Shown here piece by piece: positions 62,597-64,000 of a stretch of 64,000 bases of DNA. The notes under the pieces were generated by a model. The model was not told the origin of the DNA and did no database searches. It worked only from the letters and a program-made list of their open reading frames with translations. The stretch comes from Onchocerca volvulus (lineage: Eukaryota; Nematoda; Chromadorea; Rhabditida; Onchocercidae): positions 1,114,188 through 1,178,187 of the forward strand of contig HG738140.1 in NCBI GenBank assembly GCA_000499405.2. The letters run 5' to 3'. The translations under genes and the position numbers were made by a program. Numbering within the stretch: the stretch's first letter is position 1; each line of letters opens with the position of its first letter.

Positions 62597-62632
<36 letters not shown>
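62597..62632. repeat. TA dinucleotide microsatellite
   Basis: About 17 TA units, followed by two copies of TCGAGATT-like sequence and a CA-rich stretch to about 62765. Confidence 0.95.
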
Positions 62633-62635
<3 letters not shown>

Positions 62636-63184
62636 GATTTATCGAGATTTGAACATACATCAATACATACACATACATATCTACCCCGTATAAATCAATA
62701 ATTACCTATCGCCCACGCATATCAATTATACCACCCACGCACACACGTTTATACACCCACGCAAAAGCAAGAAAGATAAATTTTTAACTTTTGCTCTTTT
62801 TAATTAGCAAAAATTTTACAAATATCTCATCATAAAAGAAATTATTGGCCAAAATCAATAAATTTGTTGAATTGAATCGTTCAAATTTTTTTTTTTTTTT
62901 ATTCGGCTAATATATGCAATATTATCTTCTTTAGCCTGAAATTCCCACATAGCCAGTATCGTCTAATTGATCCAACAGTTAGAAATTTTAATAAATTCGG
63001 ATATGAAATTTTTCAAATCGAATTTTTGCAAAAAAATCAATAAAGCATATTGAAATTTTGCTAACAAGAGAATTATTAATTCTTATATGAATATTAAATT
63101 TCAATTTTGCTAAATATTTTAGATGTTTAAAAAGTTCGAAATTATTTTGTAACATCGATGAAAAGATAAAAATATCAGATTTGT

Positions 63185-63500
63185 GCAAATATTTACTGTA
63201 TTATGGTTGCAATAATATGGCAGTTATTGTTTGAGAAATAATCTAGATTACAAAAATTTCGGATACAGTAATGCTGGTAAGCTAGGTGCGGTTGAGAAAT
63301 GGATTACGGTATAGGAATTCGCATAGAATTGTATTAATTATAAGAATATATTTATAAGAATTATTCGAATATTTACTGTATTATGATTTTAGTAATATGC
63401 TAGATATAGTTCAGCAAATTTCGAATGCTTTTGCGATGTATCGAATTTGGTCGTAAAATAATTTACCGTCTATGGATTCGCAAATTTTGGAATGCAAAAA
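63185..63500. repeat. diverged direct repeat, period about 175 bp
   Basis: AATATTTACTGTATTATG occurs near 63188 and again near 63368, each followed by a similar AGTAATATG or AATAATATGG stretch and later by TATGGATTCG or GTATAGGAATTCGC. Two old copies of one unit. Confidence 0.6.
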
Positions 63501-64000
63501 TGCAAAGAATGCAAGCAATTACAAATAAAAAAAATGGAAAAAAAGAATAAAATATACTAAAATACACTTATACTCATATCCAAAACAATAAATATCAAGA
63601 AATGCCCATTCAAAAAAAAAAAAAAAATAGTACCAATACGTAAAGTTAAAGCTACTTCATTCATCAAAAATCTCAATCAATGCGAAAAAAATATTACGAA
63701 CCTAGAAAATTACTCTCAAGAATGATCCTACTAAAAACAAAAAAAAGAAAAAGCCAAAAAATTATCAACAGCCCTAAGCAATCATCCAATCAAGAAAATT
63801 AGTAAGAAAAAACAAAAAACCTAAACAAGCTCAAGATCTAAAAAACAAACGAAATCAACAATCCACTCATCCGATAAAAACTGCAAGAAAAAAAATAGCA
63901 AAAATTGACAAAAGAAAAAAAAAACACGAGATTGAAAATGAGTTGATGACTAAAACTAGTAATTAAAACATCAACAAAATAAACTACCTAAAAAGCCTAA

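Larger units (their letters stand above)
55510..64000. other. AT-rich gene-poor region
   Basis: Over 8.4 kb no family motif and no plausible exon chain was found on either strand. The region is full of A- and T-runs and microsatellites, and the few open frames are Lys/Ile/Phe-rich. It could hold a long intron, distal regulatory DNA of the receptor gene or of a gene further right, or non-genic spacer. Confidence 0.5.

Noticed and set aside
1..64000. CRISPR arrays, bacterial operons, or a Wolbachia-derived insertion
   Set aside because: No regular spacer-repeat array, no long uninterrupted bacterial-type reading frames and no change in base composition that would suggest inserted endosymbiont DNA.

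Overview
The window is nuclear DNA of a nematode, most likely a filarial or closely related spirurid parasite. The evidence is the strongly AT-rich sequence, the many short introns with T-rich TTTCAG acceptors, likely spliced-leader acceptor sites a few bases upstream of several start codons, and the gene set itself. No bacterial, viral or recognisable transposon genes were found. Species identity is inference. All gene models were built by hand by joining exons in phase against remembered protein families; no alignment or search was run.

Layout, left to right. (1) 1-4459: sdhb-1 (minus strand), the iron-sulfur subunit of mitochondrial complex II, seven exons; the far left may hold one short exon of another gene. 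(2) 6962-9809: a nine-exon gene (plus) for an unrecognised 401-residue protein with a Tudor-like fold and a paired-cysteine motif, divergent from sdhb-1. (3) 10359-13322: an acyl-CoA-binding-domain/enoyl-CoA delta-isomerase fusion (minus, ECI2 or ech-4 type) with a mitochondrial-type N-terminus. (4) 14665-20599: a 17-exon meiotic kleisin, rec-8 (minus). (5) 20600-24820: a gene-free spacer with several degenerate tandem repeats. (6) 24821-38242: toe-1/HEATR1/UTP10 (plus), about 32-33 exons. (7) 38941-44777: dis-3 (minus, RNA exosome nuclease), with cfap20 (45471 or 45130 to 47195, minus) just upstream, possibly one operon. (8) 48323-49555: a small ashwin-like gene (plus). (9) 51893-55509: a seven-transmembrane receptor (minus) resembling nematode chemoreceptors. 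(10) 55510-64000: AT-rich DNA with satellites and microsatellites and no gene that I can support.

The genes mix energy metabolism (SDHB, ECI), ribosome biogenesis and RNA processing (HEATR1, DIS3, ashwin), meiosis (REC-8), cilia (CFAP20) and sensing (GPCR). The most unusual observations concern splicing. The sdhb-1 coding phase demands an intron that begins AT instead of GT. One dis-3 intron ends in CG where AG is expected, with an in-frame AG nine bases upstream. Several introns use rare GTC donors. A perfect 13-bp hairpin buries the first donor site of rec-8.
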